DNA of 64,000 bases, from positions 2,758,001 to 2,822,000 of the forward strand of contig OY282434.1 of assembly GCA_958296095.1 (NCBI GenBank), given 5' to 3'. The notes under the pieces were generated by a model. That model was not told where the DNA came from, did not search any database, and saw only the letters and a list, made by a program, of their open reading frames with translations. Shown piece by piece: positions 35,409-44,806 of this stretch; positions within the stretch are counted from its first letter, which is position 1; each line of letters starts with the position of its first letter. Both the position numbers and the translations under genes were made by a program. The stretch comes from an uncultured Oligoflexales bacterium. GTDB lineage: Bacteria; Bdellovibrionota_B; Oligoflexia; Oligoflexales; JAPPIL01.

Positions 35409-37299
35409 TTGAAATTGACTTCTAGACAAGCTGAGATTTCGCAGTTTCTCAAGCGTGGAGAGATAGGCGACAAGAAACTGAGCGAGTACTATCTAGGCAC
35501 AATCTGTGCCCTACAAAATCACGCAAATCCCGATCGGCATGCACAAGCCGCGAACTCCCTTTAAGTTACATAAAATGATGCACAAAGACACGAAAAATTT
35601 GCAACTGATAAACAAGTCATAAAGCAAACTACAATTATTTTTTCAAGCTGATAACTGACAGTCAAGATGCTGCATGGTTAGGGTGGCTGGTGGAAAATGG
35701 CTTTTTTAGCGATCCACCGTCGCTAACAACTACTGATAACAAAAGGAGAGGTATCTCTACCTGGTGGCGGCCGACTACAGTCCTTTCTCACCTCAACAGC
35801 TTGCACGCTATAGCGACCCGGACCTGCTTGCTCTGCTGAATACTTGGCAGGACGAACGTACGTTCAGTGAAGATGGACACCCGCGAAGAATCTCTGTTGT
35901 TGGATTGAGCAAAGTCTTTGCTGAGGTCTTTAGAGAAAATATAGTTGGCAACGACAGTAGGTTCAACTTCTGGCTAACTGAAGGGAAAAAAATTACCCGA
36001 CCAATATATGTGCAAGAGATGCTGGCTGTCGCTTGTCAAATTATAGATCAGCAGCATGTTACTGAGTGGTTGTCTTTTTGCAAATGGGTATTGAGTCATC
36101 CTGATATACGAGACCCAGCAGCAAAAAATATTTCGTGCGACAAACCAGATTGGCACGGTGCGCGAGTTTTTGTGCAAAAATTGATCGAAGCAATTGCAAA
36201 AAACCCTGCTCTATGCGCAGAGTCTGAACAGCTTGAGGAAGTTTTATTCTTGTTGTGCACACAAGCCAGCCGAGATTTGGATACTGGGGTAATAAATGAC
36301 AGTCACAGCCAATTTGATCGTGGCATGCGTTTTAGTCGTAGCCGTTCTTTGCTAACGCTGATGAAATTTGTGCAAAACAATAACTACTATCTAAAGACAT
36401 TACTAAGAGTTTTTGAAAAACGTTTTGCCGAACATAGTTTTTCTGCTCCAGAGCAGGCGATACTCGGCTATATGTTTCCGCTTTTAGCGGCGGTAGATAA
36501 AAAAATTGCCGAAAAATACCGGGCAAAAATTTTCCCACCTGCTGAGCATAACGTCTGGTGGGTAGCATTCGAGGGCTTGATTGGCTACCACAACCCAAGT
36601 GAGCTTATCTATACAACTGTGCGCAACGAATACAACTACTATATACAGCATCTGCACGAATTCCGAAAAAAGACTTACCACAACTATTCTCTCGAAGACA
36701 AACTTACTGATTTGTTTTTCTATTTTTATATGCAAGGTAAATTTACCCTACATGGGGAAGATAGTTTGCTTGCTCGTTATTACCAAGCCACAGACAATGA
36801 TCGCCACAGTTGGGGGAAATTGTTTGCCAGAGTTGGTCGCACCTCGCAACACAGCACCCCTAGCGAGGAACAAAAAAATAAAATAGTAGCATTTCTCCAG
36901 TGGCGTGTCGCACAAAAAGAAGCGTGTGAACTGTCAGAGTTTAGTGCTTGGTTAGATGTTAGCTGGCTAGATAACAGGCTGTTCATGCAGATAGCTAAAG
37001 AGATTTTACAGCTGGTTGAGCTTACTGATATTGTTATCGTTAATGCTTGGCTAGGAAAATTTTGCGCCTTGCTTCCAGACCTAAGCGCTGAGGTTGTTGA
37101 GTGCTCATGGTTGCTGATAAAAAATCTAAATAAAGACATAGTTTGCTATTTACACATTGAGCATGTGCAGGCAATTCTTGGTGCAGGTGAAAAATCTGCA
37201 GCAGGACACACACGCACAATCACGCAAAAAATCGCAGCACGTCTCATTAGTGCAGGTGGACTCAATATCGATGCTTTACATGCAGACCGTGACTGCTGA
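35409..37299 (+). pseudogene. Decayed gene for a large protein, at least three frameshifts
   Basis: Four frame segments read as one ancestral protein: 35409-35564 (KLTSRQAEISQFLKRGEIGD, then NPDRHAQAANSL), 35565-35622 (KLHKMMHKDTKNLQL), 35612-35760 (NYNYFFKLITDSQD, then WLVENGFFSDPP) and 35764-37299 (a 511-residue open frame). The motif order, with NPDRxAxAAxSL early and FFxxLxD...GFFSDPP before a long helical C-terminus, recalls a group of large bacterial proteins whose name I cannot give. The last frame could still make a stand-alone protein from GTG 35764, but no clear ribosome-binding site precedes it apart from AGGAGAGG about 14 bases away. Decay is more likely than programmed shifting. 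Confidence 0.6.
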
Positions 37300-37312
37300 T
37301 TAGCCAGGTGAC

Positions 37313-37765
37313 TTACGCAGCAAGCAGTCCCAACAGTTGTAATCCTGTGCGATAGGCACTTATCTTCCAGGCAATCGTCTGCTGCAGCAGTGTCTCGCAC
37401 GTCGTCCAGTCGTAGGCACTGAACTCGTGATCCGAGCGGCTCAAGTCGGGCTTACCATCACTGTGAAAACGCAGTTGAAACCAATAGTGGCATTGCCCGC
37501 GGAATTTCTGGGCGATAGGCACACCAAGATCAGAGGGGAAATCGTAACACACAGCACTGTCGGTTGCTTTGACGATGACAAAGGCATCAGTGCCAAGTTC
37601 TTCCTGCATTTCGCGTCGCAGCGCGGCTATGGTGGTTTCCCCCTTTTCCACGCCTCCTTGTGGTAACTGCAAGCCTGTGGGAAAATCGCGGCGCCGACAG
37701 GCGAGCACGAGACCCGTGTCGTTGACGAACACTCCCGTAACTCCATGTCTGTAGGGCCGGTTCAT
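37313..37765 (-). CDS. Nudix hydrolase, RppH/diadenosine-polyphosphate hydrolase type
   Basis: A 150-residue Nudix protein from ATG 37765 ([15 protein letters not shown]). The Nudix box GGVEKGETTIAALRREMQEELG fits GX5EX7REUXEEXGU exactly. The RHGVTGVFVN beginning and LQLPQGGVEKGE resemble RppH, the RNA pyrophosphohydrolase that removes 5' pyrophosphate from mRNA; Ap4A hydrolysis is the alternative. The start overlaps the thiolase stop (ATGA). Confidence 0.85.
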   Translation of the reverse strand: MNRPYRHGVTGVFVNDTGLVLACRRRDFPTGLQLPQGGVEKGETTIAALRREMQEELGTDAFVIVKATDSAVCYDFPSDLGVPIAQKFRGQCHYWFQLRFHSDGKPDLSRSDHEFSAYDWTTCETLLQQTIAWKISAYRTGLQLLGLLAA

Positions 37766-38919
37766 GTGAGGCGCTCGACGATGACGGCACAAGCTTCACC
37801 CCCGCCAATACACAGGACGGCCAGACCGAAACGCTTGTCATGGGCATCGAGAGCATGAAGCAGTGTTACCAGCACACGACTGCCGCTAGCTCCAATAGGA
37901 TGTCCAAGTGCTACTGCACCGCCACATACGTTGACCTTGTCGTCATCTAGCTCAAGCTCTCGTATCGCCGCCAGAGGCACGACGGCAAAAGCTTCGTTGA
38001 TTTCAAACAGATCTATATCGCTAACTTGCATCTCGGCTTGAGCGCAAACTTTGCGAATCGCGGCAATCGGCGCGGTAGTAAACCATTCAGGTGCTTGTGC
38101 GTGTTGCGCTTGGGCAACGATACGTGCCATAGGTTTAAGGTTGGGCAGCGTGTCAGGTGCAGCCAAAACCAAGAGTGCCGCACCATCGCTGAGAGAAGAA
38201 GCATTGCCCGCAGTGATCGTGCCATCTTTAGCGAAAGCGGGGCGCAAATGCGGCAGACGCTCAAGATCGGCAGCAAACGGCTCTTCGTCCCTTGCTAGCG
38301 TCTTGTCAGGGGCAACTGTGAGAGGCAACACCTCACGCTTGAAGTGCCCGTTTTCCCAACAGGCAGTGGCACGCTGGTAGCTGCGCCGCGCATAAGCATC
38401 TTGTTCTGTGCGGCTAAAACGATAGCGGGCCGCGCATAGCTCGCCACAATCCCCCATCGCCTTGCCATCATAGGCATCGCGCAAGCCGTCATGTTGCATG
38501 TGGTCAAGCAATTGCGTCGCGCCAAAACGCACCCCTCGACGCGCCGCGAGCAGGTGCGGTGCAAGCGACATGTTCTCCTGTCCTCCTGCCAACACCACCT
38601 GTGCCGCACCGCTGCGAATGGCACGATCGGCAAGCATAACGGTCTGTAAGCCGCTGCCACACACTTTGTTGATAGTGGTTGCGGGCACGCTATCGGGCAG
38701 ACCTCCACCGCGCCCTGCCTGCCGTGCGGGAGCTTGCCCACTGCCTGCGGTCAACACTTGTCCGACTAACAGTTCATCGATTTGTTCAGGCGCAAGCGGC
38801 AACTCCTGCCAGGCCGCGGCAATCAGAGGTTGCAGCAAGGCAGGTGCTGGTAGACGTGACAACGCGCCCATGAAACGTCCAATCGGCGTGCGCCGTGCAA
38901 AAACAATTTCTGTAGCCAT
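37762..38919 (-). CDS. Acetyl-CoA acetyltransferase (thiolase)
   Basis: Thiolase-family enzyme catalysing acetyl-CoA/acyl-CoA condensation or cleavage. The nucleophile Cys is in NKVCGSGLQ, with [19 protein letters not shown] (His) and [10 protein letters not shown] (second Cys) completing the active site. ATG 38919 ([14 protein letters not shown]) with GAGGAAC upstream is preferred to a longer frame. Length 385 fits. Degradative and biosynthetic roles cannot be separated here. Confidence 0.93.
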   Translation of the reverse strand: MATEIVFARRTPIGRFMGALSRLPAPALLQPLIAAAWQELPLAPEQIDELLVGQVLTAGSGQAPARQAGRGGGLPDSVPATTINKVCGSGLQTVMLADRAIRSGAAQVVLAGGQENMSLAPHLLAARRGVRFGATQLLDHMQHDGLRDAYDGKAMGDCGELCAARYRFSRTEQDAYARRSYQRATACWENGHFKREVLPLTVAPDKTLARDEEPFAADLERLPHLRPAFAKDGTITAGNASSLSDGAALLVLAAPDTLPNLKPMARIVAQAQHAQAPEWFTTAPIAAIRKVCAQAEMQVSDIDLFEINEAFAVVPLAAIRELELDDDKVNVCGGAVALGHPIGASGSRVLVTLLHALDAHDKRFGLAVLCIGGGEACAVIVERLT

Positions 38920-38988
38920 GTTGTAAGTTCCTCGCAAAATAATAACTTGACTGTAAACATGAATACCTTTAATTGCAAGCCTCTAAGC

Positions 38989-39062
38989 GGCGGGGTAGCT
39001 CAGGTGGTTAGAGCGGTGGTCTCATAACCCACAGGTCGGGGATTCGATTTCCCCCTCCGCCA
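38989..39062 (+). tRNA. tRNA-Met (CAT anticodon), probably elongator
   Basis: Cloverleaf: acceptor GGCGGGG with CTCCGCC, D arm GCTC/GAGC, anticodon loop CTCATAA with CAT, T arm GGGGA-TTCGATT-TCCCC, discriminator A. The 3' CCA is not encoded. The anticodon stem GTGGT/CCCAC has one mismatch next to the loop. The G1-C72 pair makes initiator tRNA unlikely; tRNA-Ile with a lysidine-modified CAT is a less likely alternative. Confidence 0.9.
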
Positions 39063-39250
39063 TTTGAGGTGACGACAGACAATTTCCGACCTCATACCTG
39101 TGATGGGGTGTGGATGAGTTGCGCAGGATGAACTCTAACTCGACGCGTGCGTTTTCCAGTGGCTGCACGACGATCTTTTCGCACAGCCGTCGGTTATCCT
39201 TGTGCCTATCTCGGCAATTTTCCTTTGTTGTTTTGTTTCTAACAAGTTCC
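39063..39250 (-). pseudogene. Possible C-terminal remnant of a site-specific recombinase ending inside the tRNA
   Basis: On the minus strand a frame reads RRLCEKIVVQPLENARVELE and continues to a stop within the tRNA gene (ending MAEGEIESPTCGL). A basic helix followed by two short strands is how many serine recombinases end, and integrase genes that run into their tRNA attachment site are common. The resemblance is weak and the rest of the gene is missing. Confidence 0.25.
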
Positions 39251-39279
39251 TTCTGTTTTCAATGCTGCATCTCCCCACC

Positions 39280-39771
39280 CTATTTCGCTAAAAAACACCA
39301 CAGGAGCGATGCCGCTATAGCAACCATGTAATAGACAAAGAAAATTGCTGGCACTTGGGCTTCTACGACAGTGAATTTGTTGTAGACTTTCTTGTCTTCA
39401 CCGCGGCTAAGGTGTTCCCACTCATCAAAATACGGTCTGTATCCGATAATTTTTTCCATATCGTGAATGACTTTGAACTTAGCCCCGTTCATCGCCTTGT
39501 ATGACATGATCAGGGCACGCCACACCCAGCAGTTAGCAATCCCCACGACCGAAACACCGACAAGCACAGCCACCGCAAGGCCAGGGCTTACATCCTTGAT
39601 CAAACGTGAGTAAGCAAGGAATGCGATTACCAAAGAAATCAGAGCCGTGTTGATGCTGATAAAGTAGTTATTGGCTGACTGCCGCCGTTGGCTGATCCTG
39701 TCGGCCATCTCGACGTAGAGCTTGTATAGCTCCAGCATGGTTTCTTTGGGTGGGGTGTCTGCTTTACTCAT
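39280..39771 (-). CDS. Small membrane protein of unknown function, two to three helices
   Basis: A 163-residue protein with an N-terminal amphipathic segment (LYKLYVEMADRISQRRQSAN), two adjacent membrane helices (about 37-58 and 64-87) and a third hydrophobic stretch at the C-terminus (about 140-162). The layout is like small membrane effectors found beside defence genes, but no named family is recognised. The start is ATG 39771. Confidence 0.6.
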   Translation of the reverse strand: MSKADTPPKETMLELYKLYVEMADRISQRRQSANNYFISINTALISLVIAFLAYSRLIKDVSPGLAVAVLVGVSVVGIANCWVWRALIMSYKAMNGAKFKVIHDMEKIIGYRPYFDEWEHLSRGEDKKVYNKFTVVEAQVPAIFFVYYMVAIAASLLWCFLAK

Positions 39772-40162
39772 GAGTTACGCCAATTCCTTGATAGCACCTG
39801 CGATATTCTGACCGTTCCAGCCCACTACACGATCAGCACTGCTACTAAAGCACTCGTGGGGTGTCAACAGCAGTTTCTAAAAAAACAAGAAAAGCCATCT
39901 ACGGGGCTATTGCACTTTGTCCTTGCCACCCTACCCACGTGTCCCCGTCATTTTCTGCGGCAACGAGATCGATACCCGTATCTTGCCTAGTAAGACCGTG
40001 CTCAACGTGCCTATCCCCATCCCGCCACAGCTGGACCAGGCAGGTTATCAAGGAAAATTTGCATGCTGAGAGATGCGGGTGATAAAATACTAATTGAGCC
40101 CCGATGTGGCTACTGTAGCCGCGACCACATTTTAGGGGTATTGCATAATTCACTGAAACAAT
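39772..40162 (-). pseudogene. Gene-poor stretch with a probable helicase/restriction-protein remnant
   Basis: No intact gene. On the minus strand, at about 39900-40040, a frame reads VQLWRDGDRHVEHGLTRQDT followed by GIDLVAAENDGDTWV. This pattern (W, then DTGIDLVA...DG..W) matches the PD-(D/E)XK start of large restriction-type helicases, where an AIQCK motif should follow; here the frame turns to GWQGQ and stops. It is best read as a small relic. The rest shows nothing. Confidence 0.35.
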
Positions 40163-40932
40163 ATGATCAGAGATATGCGTCCAGTCTTTAGCCATGATGA
40201 GATTATCAACAACATAAAAGAAGATCCTTTTACCGGGAAAAATATTTGGCTTAATCACTATCGGCACAAAGTTGTAACGGAATTTCTTCCGTTGCCTGTG
40301 GGAAAGCTTCTCGACTTTGGCTCTGGAAACGGTTTGTTTTTGTTGTATCTCCTACAATCGCCCCCCCCCCCCCCCCCCACTTATCATTAAGTAGTTACGA
40401 TCCTTACATCGAGCCTTTGCCAGCTATTAAACAAAATCCATCAGTGCAAACGTTTGCTCGATTACAAGATATTCCTCGCTATTCTTTTCATTTGGTAACA
40501 GCTTTAGATTGCATAGAACACATCGAAGATGATCGTCAGGCAATACATGACATACACACCCTTCTTAAACCTAATGGGCATCTCCTTATTACTGTTCCAG
40601 CTTTTCAGAGTCTGTACTCACTGTACGATGCTGCAGTTGGACATTATCGTAGATATGATAGGCACAGCATCAGGGTTCTACTAGAAACATCAAGGTTTTC
40701 GGTTCTAAAATCTTCCTACTTCTTCCCCTCTCTTGTGCCTGTAGCAATTTTCAGAAAACACTGGCTTGCCTGCAAAAGATTATTGGGCAGCAATAGCTTC
40801 AAGATGCACATCCCTAACGATAATTTTCAGATATTTTCCTTTATCAGCCAGCTAGACTTCAGAATTATGAAGATGGTTAACTTCAAGTTTCCGATAGGAT
40901 TTTTCTTGGTGGTCCTGGCAAAAAAATGTTGA
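40163..40932 (+). CDS. SAM-dependent methyltransferase with an intragenic poly-C tract (frame OFF in this sequence)
   Basis: The 5' part (ATG 40163) encodes LLDFGSGNGLFLLYLL, motif I of class I methyltransferases, and runs into 18 consecutive C (40361-40378), after which the frame stops at once. The 3' part, from the tract to 40932, encodes the rest of the fold (SSYDPYIEP, LVTALDCIEHIEDD, LLKPNGHLLITVPAF). Adding one C or removing two would join the two halves. It lies directly before genes for a membrane glycan protein and an acyltransferase, so a surface polysaccharide or lipid substrate is inferred. Phase variation is the natural reading; base-count error in the tract is the alternative. 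Confidence 0.75.
40361..40378 (+). repeat. Poly-C tract of 18 bases, candidate phase-variation switch
   Basis: Uninterrupted run of 18 C inside a methyltransferase reading frame, encoding a Pro run. No other mononucleotide run of this length was noticed in the window. Lengths of 16 or 19 would restore the downstream frame. Confidence 0.9.
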
Positions 40933-40941
40933 GAATTCTTT

Positions 40942-42747
40942 GTGCATAACTCATCGCTAAAAACTTCGCATTGCCTGCTTGTCGTCGGAGTGTTTTCCAC
41001 CTTTTTCTTTTGCAAAAGTGTAGAGATCAGAAAGCCGTGGATTGTGCCTACCTTTCTCCAGGTCTCGAACTGGCTCGAGCACAAGCAACACATCACTGCG
41101 GGGTATCTGGCATATACTAATAACTGGATACAGGAAGGCCCACTTAATCTCCGTCTTGGTCGCTATATGTATCCTGCCTCGGTGGAAACTTCAACTCTTG
41201 CCAAACGTAAATTCCACCCCTCCTATCCGCCAGGTGCAACCACTGCTTTGTTCTTGCTGTTTAAGACCCTCGATGCCACTGGTCTTGTGCCCAATATTCA
41301 AGAAAAACGCGGCAGCCAATTGTTGGTAGTAATAGCTCTCAACTACGCTTTTCATTTCTTGTTGGTGCTAGTGATGGGGGGGCTGGTGTTTGCCGTCTGT
41401 CGTAAGATAGGCTTTGACAACCTCAACTGCACGATACTTGCATTTATTCCTGCCATCGTTCTGTTCCACAACGCGGGCACACTCTACTGGTTTCATCTCG
41501 TTTACGCGGCGCCGGTAATCATTGTGCCGTTGTTTGTTCTGTATATATTGCTTGAGGTGCTACAATCAATGCAGCTCTCACCGCGACTTCTGCGTAGCGT
41601 GCAAATTGCTCAACCCGTCTTGATGTTTATCGGGATATTTACCAGCTGGTTGTTTGTATTCGTCATCGCAACCGTCTATGTTATGCGTTTCATCCGAGAT
41701 GACATCACCCAACCACGATCGTTGCCGCAAGCTTGGCGTTGGTTGCAGCAGAGCTTTTTCTTCGTTCTACCCGCGGCCTTGGCTCTGGGCATTTGGATTT
41801 ATTCAATGGTTTATTATCAGCAACATGTGGTTAGCGAAAGCTTCTTTGAACTACCGGTATCCTCAGGAGGCTTGACCTTTGGCCACAATATACTGTTCAA
41901 AATGGGTATTTTGGATGAGCAGGGGCAATTACTATCATTCGATCAGGTATTTGATAATTACAGACTTGCTCTTTTTGCCTTTGCCAGCTACGAATATGGC
42001 CTCAGTGGCGTGCTGAGCATTTATCTCGCCCTTTATCTGGCAATTCGTAATCGCAAAATTGCTCCCCCAAACACTGCCGCCACCACCTATTTACTGCTTT
42101 TTCTACCATGTTTGCTGTTTAGTATCTGCCTCGTGGTTGATGATTCACATCATCACTTTGCCGCGGTGAAATACAGCCCGGCCTTAGCGATGAGTTTTAT
42201 TCTGGTGCCGATATTTATCCTACAGATACTAAAGAAATGCGCGCGCTTGACAGCACTACGAACCCCTGCTGGCCGCGAAATATCGCTGGTGGCAGTACTT
42301 GGATTAGGGTCTGCGATCATCTGGGCCTACTTGCAGATCTATCAAACACCGTCTGTAACCAAGCTATTTAGCCCCCCCGCTTACCACCATATCCAGATAG
42401 GTGAATTTATCAGGAAGCACACCGGATATAACGACGTGGTCTTTTCTAAAGACTACTATCAAGCGCAACTGCCATTTGTTTTGCGAACACATTTTACCCA
42501 CAAATTGATGCATTTTGCTGCCAATCTCGATCACGTATATAGCTTCACGAGAGACATCGGTTTAGATTTTACAGTAAATATTTTCTATTATCCACAACGC
42601 CAACCTGAAATACAGCAATTACAGGATTTTATCGAATCCCATAGCCTTACCACCAACAGTGTCTCGAAGCCCCAGGTGGGAGGCCTGCTGAGCTTCGATG
42701 GCAAACAGTTTCGATCGTGGTATGAGCAAACTCGTGCAGCAAATTGA
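40942..42747 (+). CDS. Polytopic membrane protein, probably GT-C-like glycan enzyme
   Basis: A 601-residue protein starting at GTG 40942. About ten to twelve hydrophobic helices span residues 8-460, and a soluble C-terminal part follows. The large first loop with HPSYPPGATTALFLLFK resembles the arrangement of GT-C glycosyltransferases that use polyprenyl-linked sugars, but no catalytic DxD/ExD is certain. It lies between the methyltransferase and an O-acyltransferase and overlaps the latter's start (TTGA), which points to surface glycan assembly. Confidence 0.6.
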   Translation: MHNSSLKTSHCLLVVGVFSTFFFCKSVEIRKPWIVPTFLQVSNWLEHKQHITAGYLAYTNNWIQEGPLNLRLGRYMYPASVETSTLAKRKFHPSYPPGATTALFLLFKTLDATGLVPNIQEKRGSQLLVVIALNYAFHFLLVLVMGGLVFAVCRKIGFDNLNCTILAFIPAIVLFHNAGTLYWFHLVYAAPVIIVPLFVLYILLEVLQSMQLSPRLLRSVQIAQPVLMFIGIFTSWLFVFVIATVYVMRFIRDDITQPRSLPQAWRWLQQSFFFVLPAALALGIWIYSMVYYQQHVVSESFFELPVSSGGLTFGHNILFKMGILDEQGQLLSFDQVFDNYRLALFAFASYEYGLSGVLSIYLALYLAIRNRKIAPPNTAATTYLLLFLPCLLFSICLVVDDSHHHFAAVKYSPALAMSFILVPIFILQILKKCARLTALRTPAGREISLVAVLGLGSAIIWAYLQIYQTPSVTKLFSPPAYHHIQIGEFIRKHTGYNDVVFSKDYYQAQLPFVLRTHFTHKLMHFAANLDHVYSFTRDIGLDFTVNIFYYPQRQPEIQQLQDFIESHSLTTNSVSKPQVGGLLSFDGKQFRSWYEQTRAAN

Positions 42748-44801
42748 ATCTATTTAAAAACAAACACTCGCACACCTATCGTGCCGACATCGACGGGTTG
42801 CGCGCCATCGCCGTGCTCGCGGTGCTTATTTATCACGCGGGCTTCTACTGGCAGGGTCAAAAACTACTGGCAGGTGGCTTTCTGGGCGTTGATATATTTT
42901 TTGTAATTTCCGGCTACTTGATCTGTAGCGTTCTGCTTAAAGAAATAAACGCAGGACAACTTAGCTTTGCCGCCTTTTACGAAAGACGTGCTCGCCGGAT
43001 ATTACCCGCACTTTTTTTAGTCATGGTCTGTTCAATAATTATCGCCCCCGTACTGCTACCCTCAGCGCCATTGAAAGAATTTGCTGCCAGCATCGCCGCC
43101 ACTAGTGCATTTGTGTCTAACTTTTTCTTTTGGCTACAAGACTCCTACACTGCCGCGCCAAGCTTACGTAAACCGCTGCTGCACACTTGGAGTCTCGCCG
43201 TAGAAGAACAGTTTTACCTGCTGTTCCCCTTGTTCTTATGGCTGGTGTGGAAAAAAATATCCGGCAAGTTTATGCTGGCATTCAGCCTCGTCGCCATGGT
43301 CTCGTTATTATATGCCGAATGGGCTAGCCACTACTTGCCCAGTGCTAATTTTTACCTACTGCCGGCCCGAATATGGGCACTGCTGGCGGGTGCTATGCTT
43401 GCGCACATGCACTCACGCGGGAAGTTTAAGCATCCGCATGGGCTACTAGCTTGGTTGGGTTTGGCACTCGTTGTCGCCAGCTTAGTAGTGTTCGATGACA
43501 CCACGAGACACCCGTCTCTGTTGACATTGCTACCAGTTATGGGCACGGTAATGATGATCGCAGCAGTGCCCGCCAGTGCTTATCTTAACAAATTGCTGTC
43601 CAGCAGACTGATGGTAGGTATTGGTTTGATATCTTACTCTCTTTACCTGTGGCATCAACCTGTGTTCGCCTTTGCCAGAATTTATACAGAGATGACGGCT
43701 ACCGACAAACTTATGCTCATTGCCCTTTGTTTAGTGCTCGCGACTATCAGTTGGCATTACGTTGAAAAACCTTTTCGTCAGCCTGATAAGATGCCGCGTC
43801 GCTCGCTTGTGCGCAACTTAGGTGGTTGCAGCTTGGTGTTGCTTGCTTTTGTGGCTGTGGTCATGACCAGCACGCTGCGTCCGCTAGCGACGACGAAAAC
43901 AACTCCTTATCCGATGTGCTCCGCGCTAAGCAACACCACTCAGAATGGGAAACACTGCCTGGAGCGCAGTCCCCCAGATGCCTGTGTCTTTGTTGCAGGC
44001 AGTGGCAGGCAACATTGGTATCTTGTCGGCGATTCGGTGGCTGGTAGTTTGGCCTATTCACTTTGGCAACACCTCCAAGATAAAGATGCTCGCCTAGTTG
44101 AACTGACAAAAGGTGATTGCCCCTATATTCCAAATATACGGGTGTTAACTGATGGCCGCGTGCGGTGTTCAGAATCTGACAATCGTCTCCGCCGTAAGCT
44201 ATTGATGGAGGCAGAGCCTAGTACTGTTGTCATCCACAGTCTCCTGCATATCTATCTCCACGGCAGTCGTCAACGCCCGCATCTAGTATCTGGTGTCCAT
44301 ACCATGCAAACAGCTACCGATCCTCACCGACATATATCAGAGCTGGAGGCCCGACGTTACGTGCGGCAAGCAATACAAGAGCTACTGCAACATGGCCACA
44401 CGGTGGTGCTGGTCTATCCAATTCACATGGCGGACTTTGATATGCAACATCGGCTGGCAGAATTGGTAAAAATACCACCGCGGCAAAGAAAAAACTTACT
44501 GGCAGCTGCGCGGTTCAGCAAATCCTATCAGGAGTTCAGAACATTTGCTGACGCGGCCTACCAGATATACGATGCCGTCAGTGATCATCCCAACCTGATC
44601 CGTGTCCTCCCAGAAAAACTGTTTTGTGATCCCTCCCTATCTGGACGGTGCAAAATTTTCAATCAAAACACCTCTCTCTACACAGATTTCTCTCACCTTT
44701 CCCATTTCGGCGCCTGCCAACTGGTCAATGCGATTTTTGCCGCCCTGCCTAGGCAGATGCATACAGGCAGTGCGCATATTTGCCGCCCCACGTGCAGGTA
44801 G
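42744..44801 (+). CDS. Acyltransferase-3/SGNH fusion, O-acetyltransferase of surface glycan (OafA-like)
   Basis: A 685-residue protein. The N-terminal 10-helix acyltransferase-3 domain begins YRADIDGLRAIAVLAVLIYH and contains GGFLGVDIFFVISGYLI, ERRARRILPAL and HTWSLAVEEQFYLLFP. The periplasmic C-terminal SGNH domain has the nucleophile Ser in YLVGDSVAGSL and the Asp/His pair in TDFSHLSHFG. Such proteins O-acetylate LPS O-antigen or other envelope glycans. Start TTG 42744 overlaps the upstream stop. Confidence 0.9.
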   Translation: MNLFKNKHSHTYRADIDGLRAIAVLAVLIYHAGFYWQGQKLLAGGFLGVDIFFVISGYLICSVLLKEINAGQLSFAAFYERRARRILPALFLVMVCSIIIAPVLLPSAPLKEFAASIAATSAFVSNFFFWLQDSYTAAPSLRKPLLHTWSLAVEEQFYLLFPLFLWLVWKKISGKFMLAFSLVAMVSLLYAEWASHYLPSANFYLLPARIWALLAGAMLAHMHSRGKFKHPHGLLAWLGLALVVASLVVFDDTTRHPSLLTLLPVMGTVMMIAAVPASAYLNKLLSSRLMVGIGLISYSLYLWHQPVFAFARIYTEMTATDKLMLIALCLVLATISWHYVEKPFRQPDKMPRRSLVRNLGGCSLVLLAFVAVVMTSTLRPLATTKTTPYPMCSALSNTTQNGKHCLERSPPDACVFVAGSGRQHWYLVGDSVAGSLAYSLWQHLQDKDARLVELTKGDCPYIPNIRVLTDGRVRCSESDNRLRRKLLMEAEPSTVVIHSLLHIYLHGSRQRPHLVSGVHTMQTATDPHRHISELEARRYVRQAIQELLQHGHTVVLVYPIHMADFDMQHRLAELVKIPPRQRKNLLAAARFSKSYQEFRTFADAAYQIYDAVSDHPNLIRVLPEKLFCDPSLSGRCKIFNQNTSLYTDFSHLSHFGACQLVNAIFAALPRQMHTGSAHICRPTCR

Positions 44802-44806
44802 TGTTG

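Noticed and set aside
39861..40082. Plus-strand 73-residue ORF
   Set aside because: Cys/Pro/Ser-rich shadow of the minus-strand helicase relic; no ribosome-binding site.
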